A DNA stretch of 64,000 nt. It comes from Phytophthora sp. 'mugwort' (taxonomy: Eukaryota; Oomycota; Peronosporomycetes; Peronosporales; Peronosporaceae). The DNA lies in assembly GCA_033558025.1 (NCBI GenBank), contig JAUCEF010000016.1:1054001-1118000 (forward strand), written 5' to 3'. Below are positions 20,385-33,100 of the stretch, piece after piece (position 1 is the first letter of the stretch; the number at the start of each line of letters is the position of its first letter). The notes beneath the pieces are model-generated. The model was given only the letters and a program-made list of their open reading frames with translations, did no database searches and was not told the DNA's origin. Both the position numbers and the translations under genes were made by a program.

Positions 20385-21848
20385 CTACTGCTCGCGACGC
20401 GAGTCGTACTCGGCCTGGATCTCCTCGGCCGACTTGCCCGACGTCTCCGGCACCAGCTTCAGCGCCAATAGGTAGAAGAACGCTAGCAGCACCACGAACG
20501 GAACGTACGCGTAGTCGTCCAGAGCGTCCGACACGTACGGGTACGACACACCCACGATGAGGTTGCACAGCCAGTTGATGCCGATGCACAGCGACGACGC
20601 GCTGGCGCGGATCGAGTCCGGGAAAATGTCGGCCGTCATCACCCACACGAGCGGGCCCAGCGTCACACCGAACACGATCACGTACAGAGCAGTGAACACA
20701 ATCGACAGCACAGAGACGTCCACGATGAACGCCACCGTCATACCGATGGACATGACCACCATACCCGCCAGGCCCCACAGGATCATGTTGCGAGCGCCGA
20801 AGCGGTTGGCCAGCACGCCCGTGAAGAAGGCGGGCCAGATGTTGATGAAATCGATGATCAGCGTACCCACGCGCGAGTCCGAGATGCCGGCGTCCGAGAA
20901 GATGCTGCCCGAATAGTAGAACACGGCGTTGATACCCGAAAGCTGCTGCGCGCACGACAGCATGATGCCTCCCAGAAGCTGCATGCGGTAACGTGGGTTG
21001 AACATGGACTCCTTCTTGGGCGTCGAGTCGATGAGACCCTCCTCGGCACTAGCCTTGCTCACCTCGAGCCACGACAGAGCCGTCTGCACGTGCTCCTCGC
21101 CGTACAGGCGAGCGATGACCTGCTTCGCCTCCTCCTTGCGTCCCTGATTCAGAAGCCACGCCGGACTCTCCACGCACATGGACGGCGCCAGCAGCAGGTA
21201 GATGGCCGCCAGCACGACGGGGAACGCAGCCAGGTAGCGCCAGCCCGAGCTCGTGTTGGCGAAGAAGAACGTGATGGCAGGGAACAAAATACCGATGGTC
21301 GTGAAGATCTGCAGGCCCAGGCCGAGCGTGTTGCGCATGTGCGGGGGCGACAGCTCGTTGATGTAGCCGCCGATGGTGGCCGTAGCCGTACCAGACGAGA
21401 TACCGGCGATGAGACGGCCCAGAGCGAACAGCCAAACGTTCGACACGGACGCCTGCACCACACCGCCGACGATCATGAAGAGACAGTTGCCCATGAGGGC
21501 CTTCTTGCGGCCGTACTTGTCGCTGAAGTGGCCGCAGCACAGCGAGCCCACCATGGCGCCGAAGATCCATGCGTTCACGGCGAACGTCCACTCGAGCTTC
21601 GAATGGCCAGGGAACATGAGGCACGTGTCCTCGGCCACGGGGCGTGCATTGCACTCGTCCGTGTCGTTGTACTGCGACAGGTTCATCTGCGAGGTGGACC
21701 AACCGCTCTGGAACGGCTGCAGCCACGACAGCAGCGCACTGGTGTACAGGATGGTCTTGGGCTTGATGAGACGAGCGGCGGCCTTGTTGGCCTCGTCGAA
21801 GGCCGTGACTGGCTTGGGGGAAGCAGCTTCGGCGTAGTTGTCCGCCAT
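20385..21848 (-). CDS. T5: MFS sugar transporter, type B unit
   Basis: The protein is identical to T1. LINE-bearing B spacers lie on both sides, 7379 bp from T4. The sequence just past the stop has the short form (the CATACA stretch is missing), shared with T6. The tract is 13 C. One base in the leader differs (CTTGCTTG instead of CTTGCTAG about 10 bases before the ATG), outside the initiator motif. The coding sequence carries the left-cluster synonymous states. Confidence 0.92.
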   Translation of the reverse strand: MADNYAEAASPKPVTAFDEANKAAARLIKPKTILYTSALLSWLQPFQSGWSTSQMNLSQYNDTDECNARPVAEDTCLMFPGHSKLEWTFAVNAWIFGAMVGSLCCGHFSDKYGRKKALMGNCLFMIVGGVVQASVSNVWLFALGRLIAGISSGTATATIGGYINELSPPHMRNTLGLGLQIFTTIGILFPAITFFFANTSSGWRYLAAFPVVLAAIYLLLAPSMCVESPAWLLNQGRKEEAKQVIARLYGEEHVQTALSWLEVSKASAEEGLIDSTPKKESMFNPRYRMQLLGGIMLSCAQQLSGINAVFYYSGSIFSDAGISDSRVGTLIIDFINIWPAFFTGVLANRFGARNMILWGLAGMVVMSIGMTVAFIVDVSVLSIVFTALYVIVFGVTLGPLVWVMTADIFPDSIRASASSLCIGINWLCNLIVGVSYPYVSDALDDYAYVPFVVLLAFFYLLALKLVPETSGKSAEEIQAEYDSRREQ

Positions 21849-22771
21849 GCTTGCTTGTTGCTAGACTGGATCGACTTGCTTGGTGCTTGTCCAAATAAAA
21901 AGTGAGGAACAGGGTGGTCGGTGCGTGCAGCGCTGGGTCCAGACTCCAGCCGGGCAGGCAACGAGTCACGAGCGGGCGGTGTACATGTACATGTATGCAA
22001 CACTGCTGTCATGGCTCTTGACTGGACAAGAGAAAGCCGGACGACGTACTTCAAGTGAGGGTAGTCTGAGTCTCGTCACAAGGCTCTTGTGCCGCGCGGT
22101 CACTTGATTCACTTGATTCAGAGTCTGCTTGGGCTGCTTTCTTGTGACTCACGAGTCGTGAGACCGTGTCGACGTTTCCCTGTTCTGCCGTATGTCGCCC
22201 GTGCCTCTGGCCGATTGGCAAGAAATCATTTAGCGAATAGGTGTGTCTTGAAGTTTGCCAGGTCAAATAGAAACGCTTTTGACGCAGTGTACATGTATCA
22301 AGTTTTTTTTTTTTTCAATTGAAAGCGGAGATGCCACCCCCGCAATGGGTGGTCTCTAGAGGCGACGGCAGTAAGCAAGCCGAGACGGCATCTCAGACGC
22401 GGGTTGAGTTGGCCTGAGCCACCGTCGCCACTACTACGCCGCCGCTACTACAGTACTATGTATACCTACAGCGTCGCTTCATATACTGTATTACTACTGT
22501 ACAGTGTACGATGCCGTGGCAGTTCTTATATTAGAGGGTACACATATTCGGTGGCCTGCTGTGCAGGCTGCACAATTGCGATGTAGAGCAATTGGTCAGT
22601 GGCAGAAACTTCTGTCTTGCACATATGCACCGGAAGTGATATCATCCGATAGGCTCTCGAACGTGTTAGGGGCAATCAACAGCGACTCTTCACGATCTAT
22701 TGAAATAACATGCCGCATCAATCAAGTGGAGGTGAGAGAGGTCCGCTACGATACATCAATAAACCCTCAAA
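21849..22771. other. Type B promoter-side flank of T5
   Basis: As for T4, with a longer T run near 22302-22315 and small substitutions near 22692 and 22720. Confidence 0.78.
21891..21906 (-). promoter_or_regulatory. T5 Inr + FPR motif
   Basis: Motif unchanged; distal sequence type B. Confidence 0.58.
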
Positions 22772-25700
22772 GAGTGAGAGAGAGGCAGACTACTCTATTT
22801 AGTCTTAACGACGACTAGATGTCTGGTATGTCCTAAGCCTGGTTATCAGCGCCGGTGTCTGTTCAGGTCCGGTGGTTGTACGCTTTGGGCTCATCACTGG
22901 TGGTGAATGCTCTCGCGGGCGATGCTCCAATGCTTGTTGGCATAGAAGCAGTCTTGTCCCTTGTATTTGTTTGTCTGGCTGTCGGCGTTCGCGCTTCGCG
23001 AGTGCCTTCAGCTGCCTCATGGCTGTCGCCCAGAATTCTTCCTTGCTGCTTTCCGCCGTTACCTCCTCCTGTTGAAACACCACTCGATTTCTCTGGATCC
23101 AGAGACTTGTCATGCAAATGCTGCTCAATATGAGCCACATTCGCTCCCACTCCACTTTATACACCTTCACTTCGTCTGGATACGTCGCCAGCAGCCTTGC
23201 CGTTGTTCCTGCCGAGAGTTCCGGCGCATGCCTATTGGCACAGTTGGTTCTGAAGCTGGTGATCTGACCCAGCTCCCATTTGTCCCCTGTCCATTGCCGG
23301 ATGAGTTGCAGCCAGCATTTTTGAGCGCACCCGCATTCCCAGAAGATGTACTCCATGGTTTCTTTCTGACCGACACACGTTTTCAGCTTTCTGCAACTGT
23401 TATCATGTCTCCTGCCGTCGTGATACAAGTTGAGTTGTCTGACTGGGACTCGGTAGACGACCCAGACTTGGTATTCTGTCATCTCATTCCGGTATGCCCA
23501 CAGGAACTTCGGTGTTTGCTGCATCGCAGCCTGCTGCCACTCACTTGTGCGTACTATTGCTTGCAGCCGGTTGATCTGCGTCGTCAATGCCCCACCGTCG
23601 CCCTTGTACTTCTGAAAGGGTTGCTTTTTGAGAGCATCCAAACGTGCTTGTTCGCGATAGTCTCTGCTTCTCTCCACGGGAATCCGTGAGTCTCCGGGTG
23701 CGCATAGAACACTATGCTGCCTTTGTCCTCATGCTTCTGCAGCTTTATCCGGTCTGCTGCTGTCTCCGGGCTAGCTTGAGTGGGTTCCAATACTCTCCAA
23801 TGGATTCCATTGCTCTGCTGCTCCAACGTGATCGTGCTGCATGGTGTTTGGTGTGAGGCTACTACCGTTCCAATCGCTCTTCCTGACACCGTTGTTTCCC
23901 ACTTGTATTCATTGTCAAGGCGAGTCAGATGCCTCATCCTCAGTTTCGTCGTCACCTGCAACACTGTTCCGACCGCTACTGTCCGTGCTTCCATCAAGAT
24001 CGCGATCCTCCACCTCCGGAGTTTGACTTGGTGATGCATCTTCGTCCCTACTGCTGGTACCTTTAAGGAGTACGTGGTCTCTCCGAGACGCCGGATGGAG
24101 AGATCCACGATAGTGCAAACCTTTATCTGCTCGAACTTCTTACTGGTGAGCATTTGTCCTCCCTTGTCTAGAATCCACGGGTTGTCATTTCAGCTGAACG
24201 TCGGCCAGCTGTTACTCTTCTTCCTCTGCCATCACCTCTCGTAGCTGAGGCAACACTCTGGATAGCTCTATGAGCCATTCTCCTGCTGCCATCCAGCTAA
24301 TAGATTCCATCTCCAACTCCTCCATATCGAGTGTGTACTGCTGCGTTTCTTCCGCTGAATGTTCCATCACAGGGTTCTGCCACTCCCTTATGAGTTGTTG
24401 AAGCTCGTTGCCTGGGGTTTGACTTCCGGATTGACTGCGTCCCTTCATCTCTTTCCGTGGGGAGATTGTGTCCTTCCACATGTGCGTGCTGCCTCGGAAC
24501 ATCCATGCTTTCCGGCAGCCAGTATACGTCCTTGCGCTGTATTAGCCATTGGATAGTGTGCTCGGCTCGCTGGGTTTTGCTTGCTAGCGCCACCGAAGTG
24601 AGTCCCAGCCCGCCCGCTTGCTTTGGCGTGTAAATTAACCCGGGGTTCATTTTGTGACGGCTTCCTTCCATTGCCGTCGAGTGGTTCCAGAGGAACTGCT
24701 TCTGTAGGTTACGGAGTTGCTTGTCGGCCCACCGCGGCGTGTCGAAGGCTGCCGCCGTAAACAACACTGCCGGTAGCATTTATGACATTCAGCAGTTGCA
24801 CCCTGATATTGACGATATTGACGCTGGTTGCTATTTGCGTTGCGGTTGCCAGTCTGCGTTGCATATTTCGCGTCGCCCAGTTCACATTCGTCAGTTCTCC
24901 AGTTCCAACGAGATAGCCGAGGTATCGGACCGTCTCGCCATGCTTAAGTACCGAGATCTCATGAAATGTCTGTGCCTCCATCGCAGTGTTCAAGAAAATG
25001 AGATGATTTTTGGCGGGTTGAACTTGCAGCCCTGAAATCCGCCCAAATTGCTCCACTATCTCGATTGTCCGCGGTAGTTGCCGAGCCTCCTGAAGGAAAT
25101 CGTCGAGTCATCGACGAATGCCGAAAAAACATGTCTGTCTCCGTCTCCTCCTGACACCTCAATCCCCTGCAATTCCCGGTCCTGTCGGATCGCCAACGCC
25201 AGCACCTCTGCTGCCAGAAGGAACAGCAAAGGTGCCAATGGGCACCCTTGCCGGATCCCTGATACTACTTCCTGGGGTCTGGAGAGCTCACCATTCACTA
25301 GAAATCTGGCTGTTGTACCCGCGTGAAGTCGCCTGAGCATGTTTACGAATTCTATCGAAAACACAAACTTGAGAAGCGCTAGCAATATAAGAAGTCTCGC
25401 GCCACAGTATCGTATGCCTTGCGGAAGTCGAGGATCACTCTGCTCAGTTCTGCGGCTAACTCCGGTTCTCCATTTGCGGTTGCTAATACCGCCAACATCA
25501 TCATTACCGTCTTAAGCAGTTGACGGCTGTGAGCAAAACCTTGTTGCGACTCACCAAGTGGTTTTCCTAGGACTTGCTTCATCCGCGTGGCCATGACCTT
25601 TGTGAATACTTTGTAGCCCGTCTGGAGCAACGAGATAGGCCGAAACGCCATTGCGTCGGTGGAATCTCCTTTATTCCTCAGCGGTATCATCAATCCCTCC

Positions 25701-26968
25701 AGAAACGAGGGAGGTGGCTCCCCCCTTTCAGGAGCTCGTTGCCTATGGTTACCATCGCCGGAACTATAATGGCTTGGGCATCTTTAAAAAATCGTTGTTA
25801 AGCCCATCCGGTCCAGCTGCTTTTTGACGGTTCAGGTCAGTAATGGCCCGGATGGCTTCTTCAGTTGTGATCACTTGCATGAGAGCCGTGTTTTGCGGCG
25901 CCGTAACTATACCGCTTTTCGGTATTTGCACGAAGGTGTTCAACTCTCGTTCCAGGTTCTCTGCTCGGACGCTGCTGGGCACTGTTCCTAACACCGACCT
26001 CCATTCTGAAACAAACTTGTCCGCGGTGTTCATTTCCCTGGCGAACGGCTCTCATTGATACACTTTATCTCGGTAATGGTTTGGTCCTCTTCCCAATTAG
26101 ATACCGGCTTGAAGTTCCAACGCACTGCTCCATCGTCCTCTCCAGTCTTTGGCCGACGCGCACTAAGTACTCGTGAGGAGATGCGCTCGGTTTTGGGCAT
26201 TAATCCGGTGAACGGCAGCTTTTCTCCGCTTCCTTTCCGTCGTGTGCATCCGCTGGACGCAAGCAACACACTCCTGTGTTGTTCTGTCCCACGTCTTGGC
26301 CGTGACCGCATTGCCAGTTCCAAGATCCGCGAGTTCCTCTATCATTTCATTGAGAACCCGCTCAGGTGAGCCGACCGTATTGGATACGTCACTCCTCGCT
26401 TGCTGCGGTGTCTGCTGCGTCCCTGACTATCTCGTCTTAGATGAAACCGTACACATTGATGATCCGATGGTGTTGCAGGTTCGCTTACCTCCACCCACTG
26501 CACTTCCTTCGTCCAATCTCGCGGCACGTAGAATCGATCGAGGCGGCTTGCACACTCGGGACTCCAATATGTGAAGAACTGCGTCGGGTCAATGTCTTCG
26601 TCCAGGTCATCCACTTCCCCTTCCAGAGTCAGAGCATCTTCTAGTTTGAGCTGCATGGCTAGGTCTGTAGGGCCTTACTTTCCGGCTTCCCCGACCGCTG
26701 TCCTCCGAGCCGATCCAGGGGTGGACTCTGTACACAGTTAAAGTTTCCGGCCAAGGTGGTTGTTTTTCCTTCCCACGGCCAGCTTTTCAGGCCGGCGAAG
26801 AACTCTTCTCGATCTCCCACCGAGTTGGGAGCGTAAACATAAACGAGATGTTGGTCTCCAATCTCCACCGCTATAACTCGATTCGTCCACCTATCTCTCT
26901 GCCACGTCTTCACCGTAGCTGCCTCGCTTGGGTTGAGCATAATCGCTACGCCGCCGACTTTGCTGTCG
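22772..26968 (-). mobile_element. LINE copy L3
   Basis: Bounded by the same 13-base duplication at 22759-22771 and 26969-26981, with the same 5' truncation point and 3' end as L2. It is therefore a copy made by duplication of the whole unit and not a new insertion. Confidence 0.88.
22805..26940 (-). pseudogene. L3 LINE polyprotein remnant
   Basis: Same domain order as L2. The RT palm is split into two pieces (25379-25693 and 25056-25385) by the TA insertion. Private changes include a Tyr/Asp-type substitution series around 25800-26100 (for example ITDLNRQK in the fingers) and ATACCG at about 25909-25914 in place of CTACCG. The C-terminal 290-codon zf-RVT part (22805-23677) is uninterrupted and reads the same as in L2. 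Confidence 0.84.
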
Positions 26969-27764
26969 ATAAACCCTCAAACAGTATATTGGCTGCATAT
27001 ATCAATTCCGATGCCTATGTGCAAGTCTATCCAATGGCTTTACATCTACATAGTAGGAAAGCTCCAGTAGATCTATGCTCGACGTCAGGGTCGTATCACC
27101 GCCATGCATTGTAGCTGTATCCCACGTAGATCTGCTGTATCGTGCTGTCACCTCAGTTACTGAGTCATTTGGCCATCGATGGCGCTACATAGCTATTAGC
27201 TAGACCTTGATGGCAGGATAGGCATGGTTAGTGCGGCAAGTATTTTATAATGAGGAAGAAACCAAACGTTATACTGCGTGCCCTGCCTACAAGTATTATA
27301 GCGGATTCGACGGAACTTACAAACTCGGAGTGTTATGAGCAATGATGGACCAATGAGCAACAACACCGAGCAATTATACCGAACAACCAGACTAGCATGC
27401 AGGAACAAGCTCACCAAGCAGCCAACCTACGGCCGCAACCATATTACTACAGTAGTACGCTTCACCTTCAGCTACATGTAAACACACCCAGAGTCTGCTG
27501 GCTTAGGGTGGTCTGGGCCAGACCCTAAGCCAGCAAACGTGTCTTCCGAACGAAGTACTCCGCAGTACTACAGTAGTAGGATCGCTGGCATATTTGCGAA
27601 CGATAACGAACGACACCCCCCCCCCCCCGTGCCCTACCAAACGAAACATGAGTCGTAGTACTGCTAGTAGATGATAAAGAAAAACAATAGTATATTCGAA
27701 CCACCATCAGGATCGATCGATCTAAAGCTAACGCGACACTATTTCACCCAAATGCTACTCGAAT
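26969..27764. other. 3' flank of T6 joined to L3
   Basis: Short form after the stop; 13-C tract (27616-27628); private CATTTGGCC near 27167. Confidence 0.78.
27496..27535 (-). repeat. Hairpin downstream of T6
   Basis: Same inverted repeat, retained in a type B unit. Confidence 0.7.
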
Positions 27765-29228
27765 CTACTGCTCGCGACGCGAGTCGTACTCGGCCTGGAT
27801 CTCCTCGGCCGACTTGCCCGACGTCTCCGGCACCAGCTTCAGCGCCAATAGGTAGAAGAACGCTAGCAGCACCACGAACGGAACGTACGCGTAGTCGTCC
27901 AGAGCGTCCGACACGTACGGGTACGACACACCCACGATGAGGTTGCACAGCCAGTTGATGCCGATGCACAGCGACGACGCGCTGGCGCGGATCGAGTCCG
28001 GGAAAATGTCGGCCGTCATCACCCACACGAGCGGGCCCAGCGTCACACCGAACACGATCACGTACAGAGCAGTGAACACAATCGACAGCACAGAGACGTC
28101 CACGATGAACGCCACCGTCATACCGATGGACATGACCACCATACCCGCCAGGCCCCACAGGATCATGTTGCGAGCGCCGAAGCGGTTGGCCAGCACGCCC
28201 GTGAAGAAGGCGGGCCAGATGTTGATGAAATCGATGATCAGCGTACCCACGCGCGAGTCCGAGATGCCGGCGTCCGAGAAGATGCTGCCCGAATAGTAGA
28301 ACACGGCGTTGATACCCGAAAGCTGCTGCGCGCACGACAGCATGATGCCTCCCAGAAGCTGCATGCGGTAACGTGGGTTGAACATGGACTCCTTCTTGGG
28401 CGTCGAGTCGATGAGACCCTCCTCGGCACTAGCCTTGCTCACCTCGAGCCACGACAGAGCCGTCTGCACGTGCTCCTCGCCGTACAGGCGAGCGATGACC
28501 TGCTTCGCCTCCTCCTTGCGTCCCTGATTCAGAAGCCACGCCGGACTCTCCACGCACATGGACGGCGCCAGCAGCAGGTAGATGGCCGCCAGCACGACGG
28601 GGAACGCAGCCAGGTAGCGCCAGCCCGAGCTCGTGTTGGCGAAGAAGAACGTGATGGCAGGGAACAAAATACCGATGGTCGTGAAGATCTGCAGGCCCAG
28701 GCCGAGCGTGTTGCGCATGTGCGGGGGCGACAGCTCGTTGATGTAGCCGCCGATGGTGGCCGTAGCCGTACCAGACGAGATACCGGCGATGAGACGGCCC
28801 AGAGCGAACAGCCAAACGTTCGACACGGACGCCTGCACCACACCGCCGACGATCATGAAGAGACAGTTGCCCATGAGGGCCTTCTTGCGGCCGTACTTGT
28901 CGCTGAAGTGGCCGCAGCACAGCGAGCCCACCATGGCGCCGAAGATCCATGCGTTCACGGCGAACGTCCACTCGAGCTTCGAATGGCCAGGGAACATGAG
29001 GCACGTGTCCTCGGCCACGGGGCGTGCATTGCACTCGTCCGTGTCGTTGTACTGCGACAGGTTCATCTGCGAGGTGGACCAACCGCTCTGGAACGGCTGC
29101 AGCCACGACAGCAGCGCACTGGTGTACAGGATGGTCTTGGGCTTGATGAGACGAGCGGCGGCCTTGTTGGCCTCGTCGAAGGCCGTGACTGGCTTGGGGG
29201 AAGCAGCTTCGGCGTAGTTGTCCGCCAT
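27765..29228 (-). CDS. T6: MFS sugar transporter, type B unit in left palindrome arm
   Basis: The protein is identical to T1. The unit is 7380 bp from T5 and has the same short 3' form and 13-C tract. It is the mirror partner of T8 in the inverted repeat (paired coordinates sum to about 69886). Unlike T8 it keeps the left-cluster synonymous states and the short 3' form, so the arms are not identical through the gene. The upstream flank is type B and leads to LINE copy L4. Confidence 0.92.
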   Translation of the reverse strand: MADNYAEAASPKPVTAFDEANKAAARLIKPKTILYTSALLSWLQPFQSGWSTSQMNLSQYNDTDECNARPVAEDTCLMFPGHSKLEWTFAVNAWIFGAMVGSLCCGHFSDKYGRKKALMGNCLFMIVGGVVQASVSNVWLFALGRLIAGISSGTATATIGGYINELSPPHMRNTLGLGLQIFTTIGILFPAITFFFANTSSGWRYLAAFPVVLAAIYLLLAPSMCVESPAWLLNQGRKEEAKQVIARLYGEEHVQTALSWLEVSKASAEEGLIDSTPKKESMFNPRYRMQLLGGIMLSCAQQLSGINAVFYYSGSIFSDAGISDSRVGTLIIDFINIWPAFFTGVLANRFGARNMILWGLAGMVVMSIGMTVAFIVDVSVLSIVFTALYVIVFGVTLGPLVWVMTADIFPDSIRASASSLCIGINWLCNLIVGVSYPYVSDALDDYAYVPFVVLLAFFYLLALKLVPETSGKSAEEIQAEYDSRREQ

Positions 29229-30149
29229 GCTTGCTAGTTGCTAGACTGGATCGACTTGCTTGGTGCTTGTCCAAATAAAAAGTGAGGAACAGGGTGGTCG
29301 GTGCGTGCAGCGCTGGGTCCAGACTCCAGCCGGGCAGGCAACGAGTCACGAGCGGGCGGTGTACATGTACATGTATGCAACACTGCTGTCATGGCTCTTG
29401 ACTGGACAAGAGAAAGCCGGACGACGTACTTCAAGTGAGGGTAGTCTGAGTCTCGTCACAAGGCTCTTGTGCCGCGCGGTCACTTGATTCACTTGATTCA
29501 GAGTCTGCTTGGGCTGCTTTCTTGTGACTCACGAGTCGTGAGACCGTGTCGACGTTTCCCTGTTCTGCCGTATGTCGCCCGTGCCTCTGGCCGATTGGCA
29601 AGAAATCATTTAGCGAATAGGTGTGTCTTGAAGTTTGCCAGGTCAAATAGAAACGCTTTTGACGCAGTGTACATGTATCAAGTTTTTTTTTTTCAATTGA
29701 AAGCGGAGATGCCACCCCCGCAATGGGTGGTCTCTAGAGGCGACGGCAGTAAGCAAGCCGAGACGGCATCTCAGACGCGGGTTGAGTTGGCCTGAGCTAC
29801 CGTCGCCACTACTACGCCGCCGCTACTACAGTACTATGTATACCAACAGCGTCGCTTCATATACTGTATTACTACTGTACAGTGTACGATGCCGTGGCAG
29901 TTCTTATATTAGAGGGTACACATATTCGGTGGCCTGCTGTGCAGGCTGCACAATTGCGATGTAGAGCCATTGGTCAGTGGCAGAAACTTCTGTCTTGCAC
30001 ATATGCACCGGAAGTGATATCATCCGATAGGCTCTCGAACGTGTTAGGGGCAATCAACAGCGACTCTTCACGATCTATTGAAATAACATGCCGCATCAAT
30101 CAAGTGGAGGTGAGAGAGGTCCGCTACGATACATCAATAAACCCTCAAA
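29229..30149. other. Type B promoter-side flank of T6
   Basis: As for T5, with a shorter T run (near 29682-29693) and TACCAACAG near 29840 in place of TACCTACAG. Confidence 0.78.
29271..29286 (-). promoter_or_regulatory. T6 Inr + FPR motif
   Basis: Motif unchanged; distal sequence type B, mirror of the T8 promoter. Confidence 0.58.
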
Positions 30150-33100
30150 GAGTGAGAGAGAGGCAGACTACTCTATTTAGTCTTAACGACGACTAGATGT
30201 CTGGTATGTCCTAAGCCTGGTTATCAACGCCGGTGTCTCTTCAGGTCCGGTGGTTGTACGGGGCTCATCATTGCTGGTGAATGCTCTCGCGGGCGATGCT
30301 CCAATGCTTGTTGGCATAGAAGCAGTCTTGTCCCTTGTATTTGTTTGTCTGGCTGTCGCCCAGAATTCTTCCTTGCTGCTTTCCGCCGTTACCTCCTCCT
30401 GTTGAAACACCACTCGATTTCTCTGGATCCAGAGACTTGTCATGCAAATGCTGCTCAATATGAGCCACATTCGCTCCCACTCCACTTTATACTCCTTCAC
30501 TTCGTCTGGATACGTCGCCAGCAGCCTTGCCGTTGTTCCTGCCGAGATCTCCGGCGATGCTTATTGGCACAGTTGGTTCTGAAGCTGGTGATCTGACCCA
30601 GCTCCCATTTGTCCCCTGTCCATTGCCGGATGAGTTGCAGCCAGCATTCTTGAGCGCACCCGCATTGCCAGAAGATGTACTCCATAGTTTCTTTCTGACC
30701 GACACACGTTTTCAGCTTTCTGCAACTGTTATCATGTCTCCTGCCGTCGTGATACAAGTTGAGTTGTCTGACTGGGACACGGTAGACGACCCAGACTTGG
30801 TATTCTGTCATCACATTCCGGTATGCCCACAGGAACTTCGGTGTTTGCTGCATCGCAGCCTGCTGCCACTCACTTGTGCGTACTATTGCTTGCAGCCGGT
30901 TGATCTGCGTCGTCAATGCCCCACCGTCGCCCTTGTACTTCTGAAAGGGTTGCTTTTGAGAGCCATCCAAACGTGCTTGTTCGCGATAGTCTCTGCTTCT
31001 CTCCACGGGAATCCGTGAGTCTCCGGGTGCGCATAGAACACTATGCTGCCTTTGTCCTCATGCTTCTGCGGCTTTATCCGGTCTGCTGCTGTCTCCGGGC
31101 TAGCTTGAGTGGGTTCCAATACTTTCCAATGGATTCCATTGCTCTGCTGCTCCAACGTGATCGTGCTGCATGGTGTTTGGTGTGAGGCTACTACCGTTCC
31201 AATCGCTCTTCCTGACACCGTTGTTTCCCACTTGTATTCATTGTCAAGGCGAGTCAGATGCCTCATCCTCAGTTTCGTCGTCACCTGCAACACTGTTCCG
31301 ACCGCTACTGTCCGTGCTTCCATCAAGATCGCGAGCCTCCACCTCCGGAGTTTGGCTTGGTGATGCATCTTCGTCCCTACTGCTGGTTTTTTAAGGAGTA
31401 CGTGGTCTCTCCGAGACGCCGGATGGAGAGATCCGCGATAGTGCAAACCTTTATCTGCTCGAACTTCTTACTGGTGAGCATTTGTCCTCCCTTGTCTACA
31501 ATCCACGGGTTGTCATTTCAGCTGAACGTCGGCCAGCTGTTACTCTTCTTCCTCTGCCATCACCTCTCGTAGCTGAGGCAACACTCTGGATAGCTCTATG
31601 AGCCATTCTCCTGCTGCCATCCAGCTAATAGATTCCATCTCCAACTCCTCCATATCGAGTGTGTACTGCTGCGTTTCTTCCGCTGAATGTTCCATCACAG
31701 GGTTCTGCCACTCCCTTATGAGTTGTTGAAGCTCGTTGCCTGGGGTTTGACTTCTGGATTGACTGCGTCCCTTCATCTCTTTCCGTGGGGAGATTGTGTC
31801 CTTCCACATGTGCGTGCTGCCTCGGAACATCCATGCTTTCCAGGCAGCCAGTATACGTCCTTGCGCTGTATTAGCCATTGGATAGTGTGCTCGGCTCGCT
31901 GGGTTTTGCTTGCTAGCGCCACCGAAGCGAGTCCCAGCCCGCCCGCTTGCTTTGGCGTGTAAATTAACCCGGGGTTCATTTTGTGACGGCTTCCTTCCGT
32001 TGCCGTCGAGTGGTTCCAGAGGAACTGCTTCTGTAGGTTACGGAGTTGCTTGTCGGCCCACCGCGGCGTGTCGAAGGCTGCCGCCGTAAACAGCACTGCC
32101 GGTAGCATTATGACATTCAGCAGTAGCACCCTGATATTGACGATATTGACGCTGGTTGCTATTTGCGTTGCGGTTGCCAGTCTGCGTTGCATATTTCGCG
32201 TCGCCCAGTTCACATTCGTCAGTTCTCCAGTTCCAACGAGATAGCCGAGGTATCGGACCGTCTCGCCATGCTTAAGTACCGGGATCTCATGAAATGTCTG
32301 TGCCTCCATCGCAGTGTTCAAGAAAATGAGATGATTTTTGGCGGGTTGAACTTGCAGCCCTGAAATCCGCCCAAATTGCTCCACTATCTCGATTGTTCGC
32401 GGTAGTTGCCGAGCCTCCTGAAGGAAAATCGTCGAGTCATCGACGAAAGCCGAAAAAACATGTCTGTCTCCGTCTCCTCCTGACACCTCAATCCCCTGCA
32501 ATTCCCGGTCCTGTCGGATCGCCAACGCCAGCACCTCTGCTGCCAGAAGGAACAGCAAAGGTGCCAATGGGCACTCTTGCCGGATCCCTGATACTACTTC
32601 CTGGGGTCTGGAGAGCTCACCATTCACTAGAAATCTGGCTGTTGTACCCGCGTGAAGTCGCCTGAGCATGTTTACGAATTCTATCGAAAACACAAACTTG
32701 AGAAGCGCTAGCAATATAAGAAGTCTCGCGCCACAGTATCGTATGCCTTGCGGAAGTCGAGGATCACTCTGCTCAGTTCTGCGGCTAACTCCGGTTCTCC
32801 ATTTGCGGTTGCTAATACCGCCAACATCATCATTACCGTCTTAAGCAGTTGACGGCTGTGAGCAAAACCTTGTTGCGACTCACCAAGTGGTTTTCCTAGG
32901 ACTTGCTGCATCCGCGTGGCCATGACCTTTGTGAATACTTTGTAGCCCGTCTGGAGCAACGAGATAGGCCGAAACGCCATTGCGTCGGTGGAATCTCCTT
33001 TATTCCTCAGCGGTATCATCAATCCCTCCAGAAACGAGGGAGGTGGCTCCCCCCTTTCAGGAGCTCGTTGCCTATGGTTACCATCGCCGGAACTATAATG

